The notes beneath the pieces are model-generated. The model was given only the letters and a program-made list of their open reading frames with translations, did no database searches and was not told where the DNA came from. Both the position numbers and the translations under genes were made by a program. A stretch of DNA of 64,000 nucleotides from Coenobita brevimanus. Taxonomy: Eukaryota > Arthropoda > Malacostraca > Decapoda > Coenobitidae. Below are positions 24,728 to 35,444 of this stretch, piece by piece (the first letter of the stretch is position 1; each line of letters starts with the position of its first letter). The stretch covers positions 13,384,989 to 13,448,988 of the forward strand of contig CM064663.1 in assembly GCA_032717465.1 (NCBI GenBank). The letters are read 5' to 3'.

Positions 24728-24760
<33 letters not shown>
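24728..24760. repeat. (GT)n microsatellite
   Basis: About 16 GT units followed by a G8 run near 24767-24774. Confidence 0.95.
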
Positions 24761-24761
<1 letters not shown>

Positions 24762-25096
24762 TGTTGGGGGGGGGGATGTGTGCGATTAACCTGCCCTTCA
24801 GTGGCACACTATTGGCATTCTCCCTGTTTCCTTATTAGTATTCACGGTTGTGTCCGTCCCTGTGGCGTAGGGGACAAAATCTAGCCGCATGATGGGATGG
24901 TACCATCACTCTGTGAGCACGTTGTGTTAGGAACAATTCTGCCATCGTATTCCCTGCGTGTCGTAAAAGGCAACTAAAAGGGACGAGCTGAAGGGATTAG
25001 GGACCCCCTCCTCTGTAATTTTAGTTCCTACAGTGAGACAGGGCACTGAAAGAGAAAGGGGGATTGAGTTATCCCCGTACCCTGAAGACTGGGTCT

Positions 25097-25586
25097 ATGA
25101 ATGTGCGTGGATGTTATACACTTCAGGCTAAAAGGGAGGAGATTGGGAGAACTTTTGTGAGAAGAAAGTTGGATGTGTTAGCTTTGAGTGAAACAAAGAT
25201 GAAAGAGAAAGGTGAATCTACTGTACTGTAAGGTTGGAAGCGTGACTGGAAGGATGTCAGGTGTTGACAGAGGAAGTTTGAGAGAAGGAGTGGCTTTGAT
25301 AGTGAGCCTCGAAGTGCAGCAGTGTGTGACTGAATGGAAGGTGTCATCGAGACTGATGTGGGTGAAAGCAAGATATGGACTTAAGTTGTGGGTTTTTGTG
25401 AGCGCATATGGGCCTGGTAGGGGAAGGGATGAAGGAGTGAGTGAGTTATTCTGGAATGATGAATGTTTGCAGAGGTTTGGAGAAAATGTGAATGTGGTAA
25501 TGATGGGAGATCTGAATGCTAGAGTGGGAAATGTAGCAGTTGAACGTTTCGTTGGTATGCATTGTGTGCCTGGAATAAATTTATAA
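25097..25586 (+). pseudogene. LINE F endonuclease
   Basis: The ATG at 25097 begins MNVRGCYTLQAKREEIG, the start of an apurinic-type endonuclease, with LALSETKMKEKGE. A frameshift near 25225 moves the reading to the frame 25212-25586, which holds VNVVMMGDLNARVGN, containing the catalytic GD-N motif (Asp-Leu-Asn). The SDHCLVEGKM segment is in the next block (25674-26129), again in another frame. This domain would nick target DNA. Confidence 0.75.
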
Positions 25587-25673
25587 TGGGGAAAGTATGA
25601 TACAGATATCTGTTGAGCAAGAGATGGTGATTGGAAATACCTAGTTAGGGAAGAAAGATAAAAGTATACATGG

Positions 25674-26129
25674 GTGAGACAGGCAGGGGGAAGAGTTGTT
25701 GCCAGAGCATTGATGAACTATGTGGTTGTGTCCAGGAATGTAGGAGAAAGATTGTTGGATGTGAGAGTTTTGAGACAAGAGGGTGGAGGTATGTCTGACC
25801 ACTGCCTGGTGGAGGGAAAGATGAGGGTAGGTATGAGGTGGGTGAAATCAAAGGAACTTACGTGTGATAGGGAGGTTTTAAAAATCAGTGAGTTGGATAA
25901 GAGAGATCAGGAAAAGTTGAAAGATGAGTGGTACACAGTGAAATATCAGGAAAATGGCGGAGTGGAGAAAGCATGGCAGTTGTTTAAGTGTGCTGTAGTG
26001 GGGTATGCGGAAGAGATGTGTGATGTGAGACGAATAGGTAGTGGTGCAAGAAAGGGAAGTGGATGGCGGCGTGAGGAAGTAAGTATGGCTGTAGCTGAGA
26101 AGAGACGTGATTATGAAGTGGGGCTGTAG
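25674..26129 (+). pseudogene. LINE F end of endonuclease and linker
   Basis: A 151-codon frame with MSDHCLVEGKM (final endonuclease motif, catalytic His) followed by a lysine- and glutamate-rich linker (EMCDVRRIGSGARKG, VAEKRRDYEVG) like the linker in the LINE at 42908-46105. Confidence 0.7.
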
Positions 26130-26749
26130 AGGAATGATGAGTTGTCATATGAGAGAGATAAGGAAAAGAGGAATAGGGCAAGAAGAGCTGTGCATGATGC
26201 TAAAGTGGCAGGAGATGAGAGGTAGGGTAGGCGGTTGACAGAATATTGAATAGAAAAAGAAAATGTTTTGGAAGGAAGTGAAGAGAGTGCGATGGGGGGA
26301 AACTAGGAAGGGAAAGTGAGTAAAGGCAGAGGATGGAAAGATGTTAACTGAGAATGAAGCAATAAGGAAGTGATGGGCACAGTATTTTGAAAGACTGTTA
26401 AATGGAGAGGAGGAAAGGGAGGCTGAGATTGTGGCAGATGGAAGGGTGCAAGGAATAAATGTGTTGGGAGAGTTGAATGATTCTTTGATCACGACTGAGG
26501 AAGTGCAGGAAACAGTCAAGGAGATGAAAGCAGGGAGATCTGCAGGTGTAGATGGGTGTGCTGTGGAATGTCAGAAAGGTGGTGGAATTGAGTAGTAAGA
26601 TGGCGGAATGTGTGTTTTGTGAGCAGTATGGTTCTGATCGACTGGGCAAGTGCATGTGTGGTTCTACTGTATAAAGGTAAGGGTGATAAGTATCAATGTA
26701 CCAGTTTTAGGGGTAGAAGTCTGTTAAGTGTTGTAGGTAAGGTGTAAGA

Positions 26750-27713
26750 GTGTTGATTAAGAGAGTTAGCAAGGGTACAAAGGGATTGATTGGTGATGAG
26801 CAGTGTAGCTTTAGGAGAGAGAGGGAGTGCGTGGATCAGGTGTTTGCTGTGAGACAGGTGTGTGGAAAGTATTTGGCGAAAGGTAAGCATGTGTTTTTGA
26901 CGATCATGGATTTAGAGATAGCATATGATAGAATTAATAAGGAGGATTTATGGACTGTTTTGAGACTGTATAGACTTCATGGTAGACTGTTACAAGGAGT
27001 GAATAGTTTTTATAAAAATAGTAGAACAAAAGTAAGAGTGGGAAATACTGAGTGATTGGCTTCCCGTGAGATTGGGGCTGCTGCAGGGATGTGTAATGTC
27101 GCCTTGGTTGTTTACTATTTATATGGATGGTGTTGTAAGGGAGGTGAATGCGAGAGTGTTAGGTAAAGGTTTGAGTCTGGTGAATGTTAATGGCAGAGAA
27201 TGGAATGTGAGAGTGTTAGGTGGAGGTCTGAGTCTGGTGAATGCTAATGGTAGAGAGTGGAATCTGAATCAGCTGCTGTTTGCAGATGATACGGCACTGG
27301 TGGCTGATCCGGAGGACAGATTGAGACAGTTGGCAGAGGAGTTTGGAAGGGTGTGTGAAAGGAAGAAATTGAGTGTAAATGAGAATAAGAGTAAAGTGAT
27401 GAAGTGTACGAGGTTGGTAGATGGTAAGAGGATGAATATAGTTTTAAATAGTGAGTTGCTTGAGGAGGTAGAGTGTTTTAAGTATTTAAGGTCACATGTT
27501 GCTGTGGATGGAAAAATAGATGCAGAGGTGAAGTTTAGAACGAATGAAGTAGGAAAGGAGTTGGGAGGAATGAAAAAAATGTTTAGATGCCATTCGCTTA
27601 GAATGGATATAAAAACAGGGTTGCATGAGGGTGTAGTCATACCGGCTGCATTATATGGGGCTGAAACTTGGATTTTCGGTGTTGCAGAGAAGACGAGTTT
27701 GAATGTAATGTAG
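26750..27713 (+). pseudogene. LINE F reverse transcriptase
   Basis: Two frames cover the RT palm and thumb. 26750-27055 has DEQCSFRRERECVDQVFAVR and FLTIMDLEIAYDRINKEDLW. 27066-27713 has LLQGCVMSPWLFTIYMDGV and the catalytic LLFADDTALV. It ends with PAALYGAETW. A 33-base direct repeat inside (27150-27180 and 27210-27240, VRVLGGGLSLVNANGREW-like) adds a duplicated segment between RT motifs not seen in the 42.9-kb LINE. Confidence 0.82.
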
Positions 27714-28234
27714 ATGAGGTGTCTGAGGAGTATGTGTGGAGTGACACGTATGGACTGAGAAGTGAGAAGGAGAACTGGAGTTATGCGGGAGATGGGTGAT
27801 CGAGTTGAGCAGAGGTGTTGCAATGGTTTGGGCATATGGAGAGAATAGATGAAGAACGTTTGGTGAAAAAGATAACTGAACTGGATGTGAGAAGTGTAAG
27901 GGTGAGAGGAAGACGACGATGTGAAAAGAGTGTTAGATGCAAGAGGGACGTCTATCGAGCAAGGAAGAGTGGCTTTGCGTGATAGGGATGACTGGAGAGA
28001 AATTGTGAATGAATCCATTGTGACGCAGCCGCAAGGGTATATTTTCCTGCATTTGGTCTGACCAGCTGATCAGGCCAGGTGTGGGTAAGGGGATGGGTCC
28101 ATTATGTTGTGGTAGGGGTAAACCAGCTCTGTTGTTGGGCTCGGCTGCGAATGTCGCTGATTGCACTGTGCAGTTGACCCTCATGCGGTGTGGTATGGTG
28201 AGGATCTGTCCTTTCTCCCCTTCTGATTAAGATA

Positions 28235-28374
<140 letters not shown>

Positions 28375-28881
28375 AATGAGTAAATTGGAGGTGTGTTGTC
28401 CTGTCTCGGCTATCCCCCTTTCTTTGGGGAAGCAGCCTAGGTATATAGATAGATGATTGTTGCTACAGATTATAAGCTTACTGGACTATCTACTGTAGTC
28501 ATTCAAGCACCACTAAGGAATTCACACTCAAGGCGATTGATTCTAACGAAGCCTCATATAATGCTTCATTTTAGTGACTAAGGATTTTCATAAGCAAAGA
28601 ACTCAGCTTTATTAAGCCCCATTTGATGTTTCAGTGTAGCTTCCTAAGGATTTATCACGCAAGTTATTAACTCTTGCGAATCCCTACATGGTACCAGACA
28701 TTGGCAAAATCCCGTACAGTCCATATGTGTACTACATTTGTACTTGTTCAGTGCTGTAGGTAGGTTTCCTCCTTTGTCGTCGTGAGCCACAGTGGCAGTA
28801 GTTACTTTGTATGCTTAAGAGATGAATTAAAAATTCTGAAATACTTGATGTCTTTATTTGAACCATCTGCTTCATTGATGC

Positions 28882-28892
28882 TATTGTTGTTG

Positions 28893-28924
<32 letters not shown>

Positions 28925-28996
28925 AGGGGTAGTGGAGGTGGTGGTGGTGGTGGTGATGGTGGTGGTTGATAGTGGTGGTGATGATTTTGTTGTTGT
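28882..28996. repeat. (TTG)n-(GGT)n trinucleotide repeats
   Basis: TTG repeats pass into imperfect GGT/GGA repeats, giving spurious Asn- or Val-rich frames on both strands. Confidence 0.95.
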
Positions 28997-29611
28997 TGCT
29001 GTTTTTGTTGCCGCAGGTTCATCTGAATATAAACTCAGTAGAGTGAATTTTAAAGCTGTCCTTTTCTTGAGATCCAGCATTGCCATTTCGGGGGACAGGG
29101 TGTTAAGGGACGTTTATAGGAAGGCAATGGAACTGCCCAATTATATCGATGCCACATCATGAAGGCTTCTTTTTTTAATACCTCTCTTGATAACTGGCAT
29201 GTCAAATGACAACAATACATTTCTGTCTTGCTGTACCGTCACCATTTCAATGCATGAATAGTGAAGAAGAAGAAAAAAAACTCATTTGTATTTTGTGCTA
29301 CAAATAAAATGGTAAATAGTAGGTAAAAAATTAGGGTCATATCGTTTCCACTTTATAGTATATTCTTTGCCTAAAAGTAGCAAGAATAGTTAATGTTAAC
29401 ACCTTTCTGTTACGAGCTGTCACAGACGAAAAAAAAAAAAAAGTGAATTAATTCGTTTTTATTTTTTTTCTGAATCTGACTTTACATACACCTCATAAGA
29501 GTAAAAGGACTTGCGAACTATTTTTTTTTATTTGGACTAAAAATACAATATTAATACACTGTGCACCCTTGGATACCTTTTCTACATTATTCATGTTTTA
29601 TCCAAATGATT

Positions 29612-29788
29612 GGGGGGCGCGGTAGCACAGTGGTAGCGCGCTGGACTTGTGATCGGGGGATTGTAAGTTCGAGCCTCGCCTGGGCTGCCGTGCCGGGAGG
29701 GGTAGCTCCCTCCTGTAACCCCAGCGGGGCTATATAGTCCAATACAGGGCTTAGCTCGGGAAAACTCCATTTCTCCCATTTTTCTCCC
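29612..29788 (+). mobile_element. tRNA-derived SINE with 12-bp target duplication
   Basis: A 177-bp insert flanked by exact direct repeats ATCCAAATGATT (29600-29611 and 29789-29800). The left 70 bases resemble a tRNA: TAGCACAGTGGTAGCGCG is a good A box, AGTTCGAGCCTCG a near-consensus B box, and the anticodon-loop position reads CTTGTGA. The tail is TTTCTCCCA-repeated, not poly(A). It lies 137 bases downstream of the receptor stop codon, in the likely 3' UTR of that gene in antisense orientation. Confidence 0.85.
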
Positions 29789-29937
29789 ATCCAAATGATT
29801 ACTAATTGTATGAAAGCAACAGTAATGATGCCATACAGCTGAAAAGGTCAGGTACTAAATTATGTCATGGGCCTGTTTTATATCAGTCAAGAAAAAAAAA
29901 AATCTTCCTGCGGGAGTCGTATTGAAAATTAATCAGT

Positions 29938-30207
29938 CTAATGTCTCGTAGGTCCCGGTGTAGGTGAAGGGTGAGGCTCCGACACCAGCAGCCTCTCCAC
30001 TACAAAGGCCACACTGCCCAGGGTGATGCCCACCAGGAGAAGCAGCAGAGGTCCCTGCATATGGGTAATAGACAAACTCCTGAAACTAGCTTGGCTGTGT
30101 TCTGTTCCATCCTGCCCTTGCTGTTTTATTTCTTCCCTCCGTTTCATTCGACTTTCACGTGCAGCGGCTTCCAGTGTTTCCTTTTTCCACTGCTCATACA
30201 GACCAGC
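29938..30207 (-). CDS. ionotropic receptor (iGluR/IR family), terminal coding exon
   Basis: On the minus strand a polypyrimidine tract and CAG (30210-30208) form a strong 3' splice site. From there a frame runs to a TAG at 29940-29938 (89 codons, phase 0). It encodes AGLYEQWKKE, a charged helix, then LSITHMQGPLLLLLVGIT and a hydrophobic span ending VAFVVERLL. In arthropod ionotropic receptors and glutamate receptors the last transmembrane helix has just this L-x-HxQG-x-hydrophobic layout, preceded by the end of ligand-binding lobe S2 (GLYEKW-like). The short tail SEPHPSPTPGPTRH would be cytoplasmic. Such receptors are ligand-gated cation channels in chemosensory or synaptic membranes. Upstream exons were not found and should lie at higher coordinates or outside the window. 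AATAAA signals on the minus strand occur near 29532-29527. Confidence 0.72.
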   Translation of the reverse strand, partial: AGLYEQWKKETLEAAARESRMKRREEIKQQGQDGTEHSQASFRSLSITHMQGPLLLLLVGITLGSVAFVVERLLVSEPHPSPTPGPTRH

Positions 30208-32060
30208 CTGAAAACAGAAAGTTCCAGTAGTGAGTCGTGGAAGAACCTAAAACAAACTTCGTCATGTCACACTGCAGTAAATGTTCTAGTTTTGATTTAA
30301 ACCATGTAGGAATCTCTTAACCAACAGTGTTATAAGATTTATATTTACTTTTCTGCATTCTAATGCATTGGACATGCCGAATTTATGCATAGCGGTACAA
30401 GCACAGTGTATAATGACAATACAACATGTTGAGACTCTATTTAACAATCTATTCTACAACTCTGATAAAGCAAAATCATTACATATAATGAATCAATCTA
30501 AGCTGGTCACTCCTGTCTCAGTCAAAATAAAGTGGTAGGTTGGGCTATAGTTCAGGCAACAGCTATGAATACTGTACCGCCCCCTCGTACTCACTGTTAC
30601 CATCACCACATTTTATCGGGCTGTTTGGACTATTTCGATATACCGTAACGTGGACTAAAACAATGTGGTCGCTAAGCGTCCCTATGTAGCATGCTGTTGA
30701 AGAGTCAGGTGGCATCGACAGGAATTACTTCTTTATTTTATCATTAGAAACGTACTCTTCGTCCACAATTTATACTTTTTATACTCCTTGTGGAAAATGG
30801 TACGGTGCATATGTATTGTACAGATACGATAATGAGGGCAGAATTTTGCAAAATCAAAAAGGATATCTTAGTGCAATTAAATGGGGGCTACTACTTTTTG
30901 ATGATGATAAATTCTGTATTAGAGACTTTATAATGCATGTAAAAAGAATGTTTGCTACTTTGTTACAGGGTGAAAATATAAATAAGCACTTTAAAAAAAA
31001 TATGAATGCTGATATATTTTCAAGTTACATTCAGTAAAAATATGCAAAACACTGGTGTTTAGTCGCTGAACGAACTCTTCTGTGTAACAGGCTATCTCAT
31101 TTAAGTCAAATAGCTTTGGTTTAAGCATGAACCGTATATCTCATTACCTGTATACAAGTTAATGCTAACCATCCTCAAAATTCTTCATAATCTTTTAATT
31201 TAAAACATTATCTTCATGTTTTGAACTTTTGATAATGATCATTCTTCTGTACATAGGCCTATAAAGGACTAATGTGATCTATAGAGCCATCTGATATATT
31301 CATATGTATCTCCACTGTTACTCTGGGGATACAGGTATAAATTTTAATAAATAACAAGTTCGGGCTACATTTGAAGTATATGTCACGTTTTCAAGGGTCA
31401 CCTGCCGCGGACTAAGAAAGCTGTTTGTTCACAAACCTGCTGCTACCAGCACATGAAAAGCTACTGGAACAATCCTTTAACACTTCTTGCAAAATCCTTC
31501 ATTTATTAGTTTATGTTAATACAATGCCTATATGAAGCAATATTTCATAGAATCAGTTTTGTTCTTAAGTGATCTTCTTAGAGGCTTTTACTCTGCATCT
31601 TTAATGTATATTTTGGTCATCAAAGAAAACTCTTCAACTGTTATGCCTCCCAAATATAGTCAACATACAGGCAGATTTCACCGATTTTCGAGTATAAGAT
31701 CCCTTGGATAACACATTATAGGAAATGTTTCTTAAACTGACGCAGAAAGAGAGAGAGGAGGGGAGGGCTTTCCAAGGAGAAGGAGTACCCCAGAAGGTCT
31801 TACAACCTGTACCTCAGAGGTACAGTGAATGAATTTACCAGGTGTAAACTGTTACTCAATTAGCAGGAGGAAAGTACAGCAGGGATGAAGGCTCTCTACA
31901 CCCACCTCCTCCTCCTGCAGAACGGGCACGGAAAATGAAGGACACCTAACCCGAGGGAAAAAGGGTAGGCTAGGAAATTGGAAGAAATATTCAGTGTACC
32001 ACAAAGTCAGGTTTGGCATAACCCTGAAGTGCTCTGTTGATGAAGTATCAACTACCTGTG
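30208..32060. other. probable intron or intergenic sequence
   Basis: AT-rich sequence on the upstream side of the receptor exon. If the gene call is right, this is intron at least in part. No further receptor exon, RNA gene or repeat could be identified; a 73-codon frame at 30816-31037 has no recognisable motif. Confidence 0.4.
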
Positions 32061-32079
32061 CTGATAGATGAGTCTACCA

Positions 32080-33251
32080 GATTGTTCTAATGCTGTCTGC
32101 AAAAAGGAGAGGGCTTTTAAAAGATACCGGAGCAAACCCACCCCTGAATCACATCATTTTTACGTTTCTGCCCGGAATCGTGCTAAGTCTGTTCTTCGCT
32201 CTGCTAAACATAATTCCATCCGCAATAAATGCTCACAACTTTCCAAATCGAATCCTTTCTGCTCCTTCTGGCACCTCACCAAAAACCTTTCTAACAACTT
32301 TACCTCATCATCCTTCCCTCCTCTTTTCTACTCAGATGGTTCTGTAGCTGTTTTTTTCTACTGATAAAGCAGTTCTCTTCACTCAGACTTTCTCCTCCAA
32401 TTCCACCTTAGACGATTCCGGTGCTGTTCCTCCATCACTTCCCAACTCTGACTTCCTTATGGTTGACATTAAAATCTCTTCAGCTGATGTATTTTCTGCC
32501 ATCACAGGCCTCAATACCAAGAAGGCATACGGGCCTGATGGAGTCCTTCCTGTAGTTTTCAAGAACTGTGCTTACACCCTGCCTAGACAAACTCTTTCAT
32601 CTTTGTCCATCGACTTGTACCTTTCCTTCTTGCTGGAAGTTTGCTCTCATTCAGCCAGTCCCAAAGAAGGGTGACCATTCACAGCCTACTATCGTCCAAT
32701 TGCTTTAACATCCCGTATCTGAAAAATTTTCGAATCAATTGTTAATCGAAAAATTTTAAAGCATTTTTCTTATCACAACCTTCTTTCTGATTGTTACTAT
32801 GGTTTCTGTCAGGGACGCTTCGCTGGCGATCTTCTCAACTACCTTTCAGACACCTGGTCATCCTCCTTTCAGGACTTTGGCAAAAGCTTTGCCATTGCAC
32901 TTGACATCTCAAATGCTTTCGATCGAGTCTGGCATAAATCTTTAATTTCCAAACTGCCCTCTAACGGTTTCTGTCATTCTATCTGTGCCTTCATCTATAG
33001 TTTCCTCTCTGGTCGTTCTATAGCCGCTGTTGTAGACGGCCATCTCTCCTAGATCTATCAACAGTGGTGTTCCTTAGGGCTCTGTCCAATCACCAATTCT
33101 TCTCCTTTTATTCATCAATGACCTTCTAAGCTGTATATCTAACCCTATCCACTCGTACACTGATAACTCCACTCTTCACCTTCCATTCGGTAACTGCAAC
33201 ATCCATCTCAACAGTTACTTCAGCAAACAAGGGATGAGGCTATGGCACACC
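32080..33251 (+). mobile_element. jockey/CR1-like LINE I, 5'-truncated, left part
   Basis: The copy starts inside the region between endonuclease and RT (matching LINE B from about 20646) and follows B with many substitutions, stops and small deletions. Recognisable blocks are 32068-32364 (KKERAFKRYRSKPTPESHHF) and 32459-32674 (KKAYGPDGVLPVVFKN). The RT core continues to 33250 in mixed frames. It is interrupted at 33252 by an inserted inverted-repeat element. Confidence 0.85.
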
Positions 33252-34218
33252 TGGTATGACATATCTAAACTGGCGGCTAGGGTGGGGCTCAAAGCTCTGT
33301 ACAGTGTGCCACGTTTTCAAAATATACAATGCCCCCCTCTCTCTCTCTCTCTCCTGGGGGGCAATGTGCATCTCCCTGGGAAATTTTGTTTCTTTAATGA
33401 GTGATTGTTATAAACTTATGCTTTCATTCCTTCATTTCATTTTATTATATCTAATTATATTTAAAACTATTATTTTTTACATATGGTGCCAGATGACCTC
33501 GCTGGTGGGGTGCCCTGATTTGTTTTCATTCAAGCACTCTCTCCCTCCTTCCTTTCCTCCCTTCCTCCATCTCTCCCTCAGCTCGACCCTGGCCTGCCTC
33601 CCCCCACCTCTCTCTCTCTTTCTCTCTCTCGTTTATGGTATTTTAGGATACATTTTGGTTATTTTCTTTAACGTTATATTGTACATATTTTAAATTTGAC
33701 TTCATTTCCACACCACCCAGGAGGTAAAAGTCTTGGCGCGTTTTTTTTAAGAGGTGACACAAGGAAGCTCTGGCCGGGTTCGACCGAGGTAGCCTCGGTT
33801 AGACTGGGTCTGAGTGAGTGTTGCCGCTCACAAGGTTTAATGTATTATTATTTTTTACTAAGAAATTGCCATATTTTTACTTATATTTCTGCACATTACC
33901 TTATAATCATAATTGTGACATTATTACCCACCCCAGAAATACGGTAAAAGCCAATAAAAGTGACTACATTTTTTTTAGCAACACTGTAAAATATTTATGC
34001 CACGTTTATGTACTGCCGTATAATTATTTTGTGCATATTAAGTTGACCGTTCGTTCATATATTATAATACACACGTTAACATTGTATTCATATGTGTTAA
34101 TCTTCTTCGTGATGCCTTTTACTTATATAACAGCCGTTTCACATTGCGGGTTTGGGAAACATAGCAACACTGCACAAAGGTTCGCGCCACACCATAGCAA
34201 CCAGTTTAGATTTGTACC
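33252..34218. mobile_element. 967-bp non-autonomous DNA element (terminal inverted repeats) in LINE I
   Basis: The LINE sequence breaks between GGCACACC and TGTCTGACTTGGC, which are nearly adjacent in LINE B. The insert starts with TGGTATGACATATCTAAACT and its right end, reverse-complemented, starts with TGGTACAAATCTAAACTGG. The inverted repeats extend about 36 bases at roughly 75 percent identity. No transposase frame; a CT-rich tract lies near 33341. The exact target duplication is unclear, so the superfamily is not assigned. Confidence 0.65.
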
Positions 34219-34221
34219 ACC

Positions 34222-35066
34222 ATGGTGTCTGACTTGGCTCGTATCTCTGACTGGGGTTAAAATAATCTTGTTGTTATTAATGCATCAAAGACTCAGTTCT
34301 TACATCTGTCAACCCGACAAAACCTTCCACAGGTGTATCCACTATTGCTTAATAATATTCAGCTTAATCCTGCATCATCCTTGAACATGCTTGGTATTTC
34401 ACTCACTCAGGACTTATCTTGGAAAGATCATAATGCATCTCTTGTAAAATCTGCTTCCAAGAGATTAGATGTGCTAAGACGACTCCGTTCCTTCTTTACC
34501 CCTGCACTGTTGTTGGCTCTATACACGGGTTTTATCCGCCCCTGTGTGGAGTACAACTCGCATGTGTTGGGAGTTCCCCACATACAGCTCTTCTCAATAG
34601 GGTGGAGTCAAAGGCTTTTCATCTCATGAACTCTCCTCTTCCTGGCTCCCTTCAACGTCTGTCACTTTGCCGCACCATTGCATCTTTTATCTTTTTTCTA
34701 TTGCTGCTACAATGGTCACTGCTTCTCTGAACTGTCTGCTTCCATTCCTCCACCTCTACGATGAGCGTGTAGCACCCGTCTAGGAGCAAGCTCTCATCCC
34801 CTTTCTGTCCAGCTCTCTAATGCAAGAGTTAACCGTTACTCCCAGTCCTTAATTTATGTAAAAGGTCAATTCTGGAACTGTCTCTCTCTGTCTGTATTTC
34901 CTGCTTCCTACGATCTCCAGTCTTTCAAACGCAGTATTTCCAGGCATCTCGTAATGATCGGACCTTGACTTTGGCTCTCTCTTGTATTTTGTTTTTCTCT
35001 TGGAAGGAACAGTTATTGTGGGCTCATGGCCTTTGGTTCTTTCTTCCTATCATAAAAAAAAAAGAA
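34222..35066 (+). mobile_element. jockey/CR1-like LINE I, right part
   Basis: The LINE resumes with the RT thumb and C-terminal region (34333-34629: NMLGISLTQDLSWKDH, IRPCVEYNSHVLG). It ends with the family 3' UTR (CTCATGGCCTTTGGTTC) and an A-run near 35054-35063. Frames are broken after 34629. Confidence 0.85.
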
Positions 35067-35444
35067 ATACAGCAGATCTCATTTGTGAAAAAACTGCCTA
35101 ATGTATCATGTGGAATCGTCACTGAAGGAGTATCGTCTGCCGGTTCAGATGGAGTAACAAGGCTTTTATAACAAAAGTAACTTAACCACTAGGCAGTGTT
35201 GAGAGGAAAATAACAAAATAAATAGGTTACTTATACATCCCTGTTAGCAAAAGATTTCTTCTTTACATCCTGGTTATTTGACTTAATTATAGTATTACAA
35301 TTTGATATTCATACTTGTTTATAATACTCACTGTTACCAGACCCATTCACAGAGCTGGGCTGTTACAGACAAGTAATGATTTTTATCATCCGGCTTTAGC
35401 AAGGCAAGGCGACAGATTTGTGTGTGTGTGAGTGTGTGTGTTCT

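Noticed and set aside
29612..29690. A functional tRNA gene
   Set aside because: The anticodon stem does not close (CTGGA against TCGGG) and the sequence continues into a SINE body with target duplications.
30816..31037. 73-codon plus-strand frame as a gene or upstream receptor exon
   Set aside because: Wrong strand for the receptor, no known motif and no splice signals of note.
33256..33693. 145-codon frame inside the inverted-repeat insert as a transposase
   Set aside because: Low-complexity, hydrophobic and partly CT-repeat derived, with no catalytic motif.
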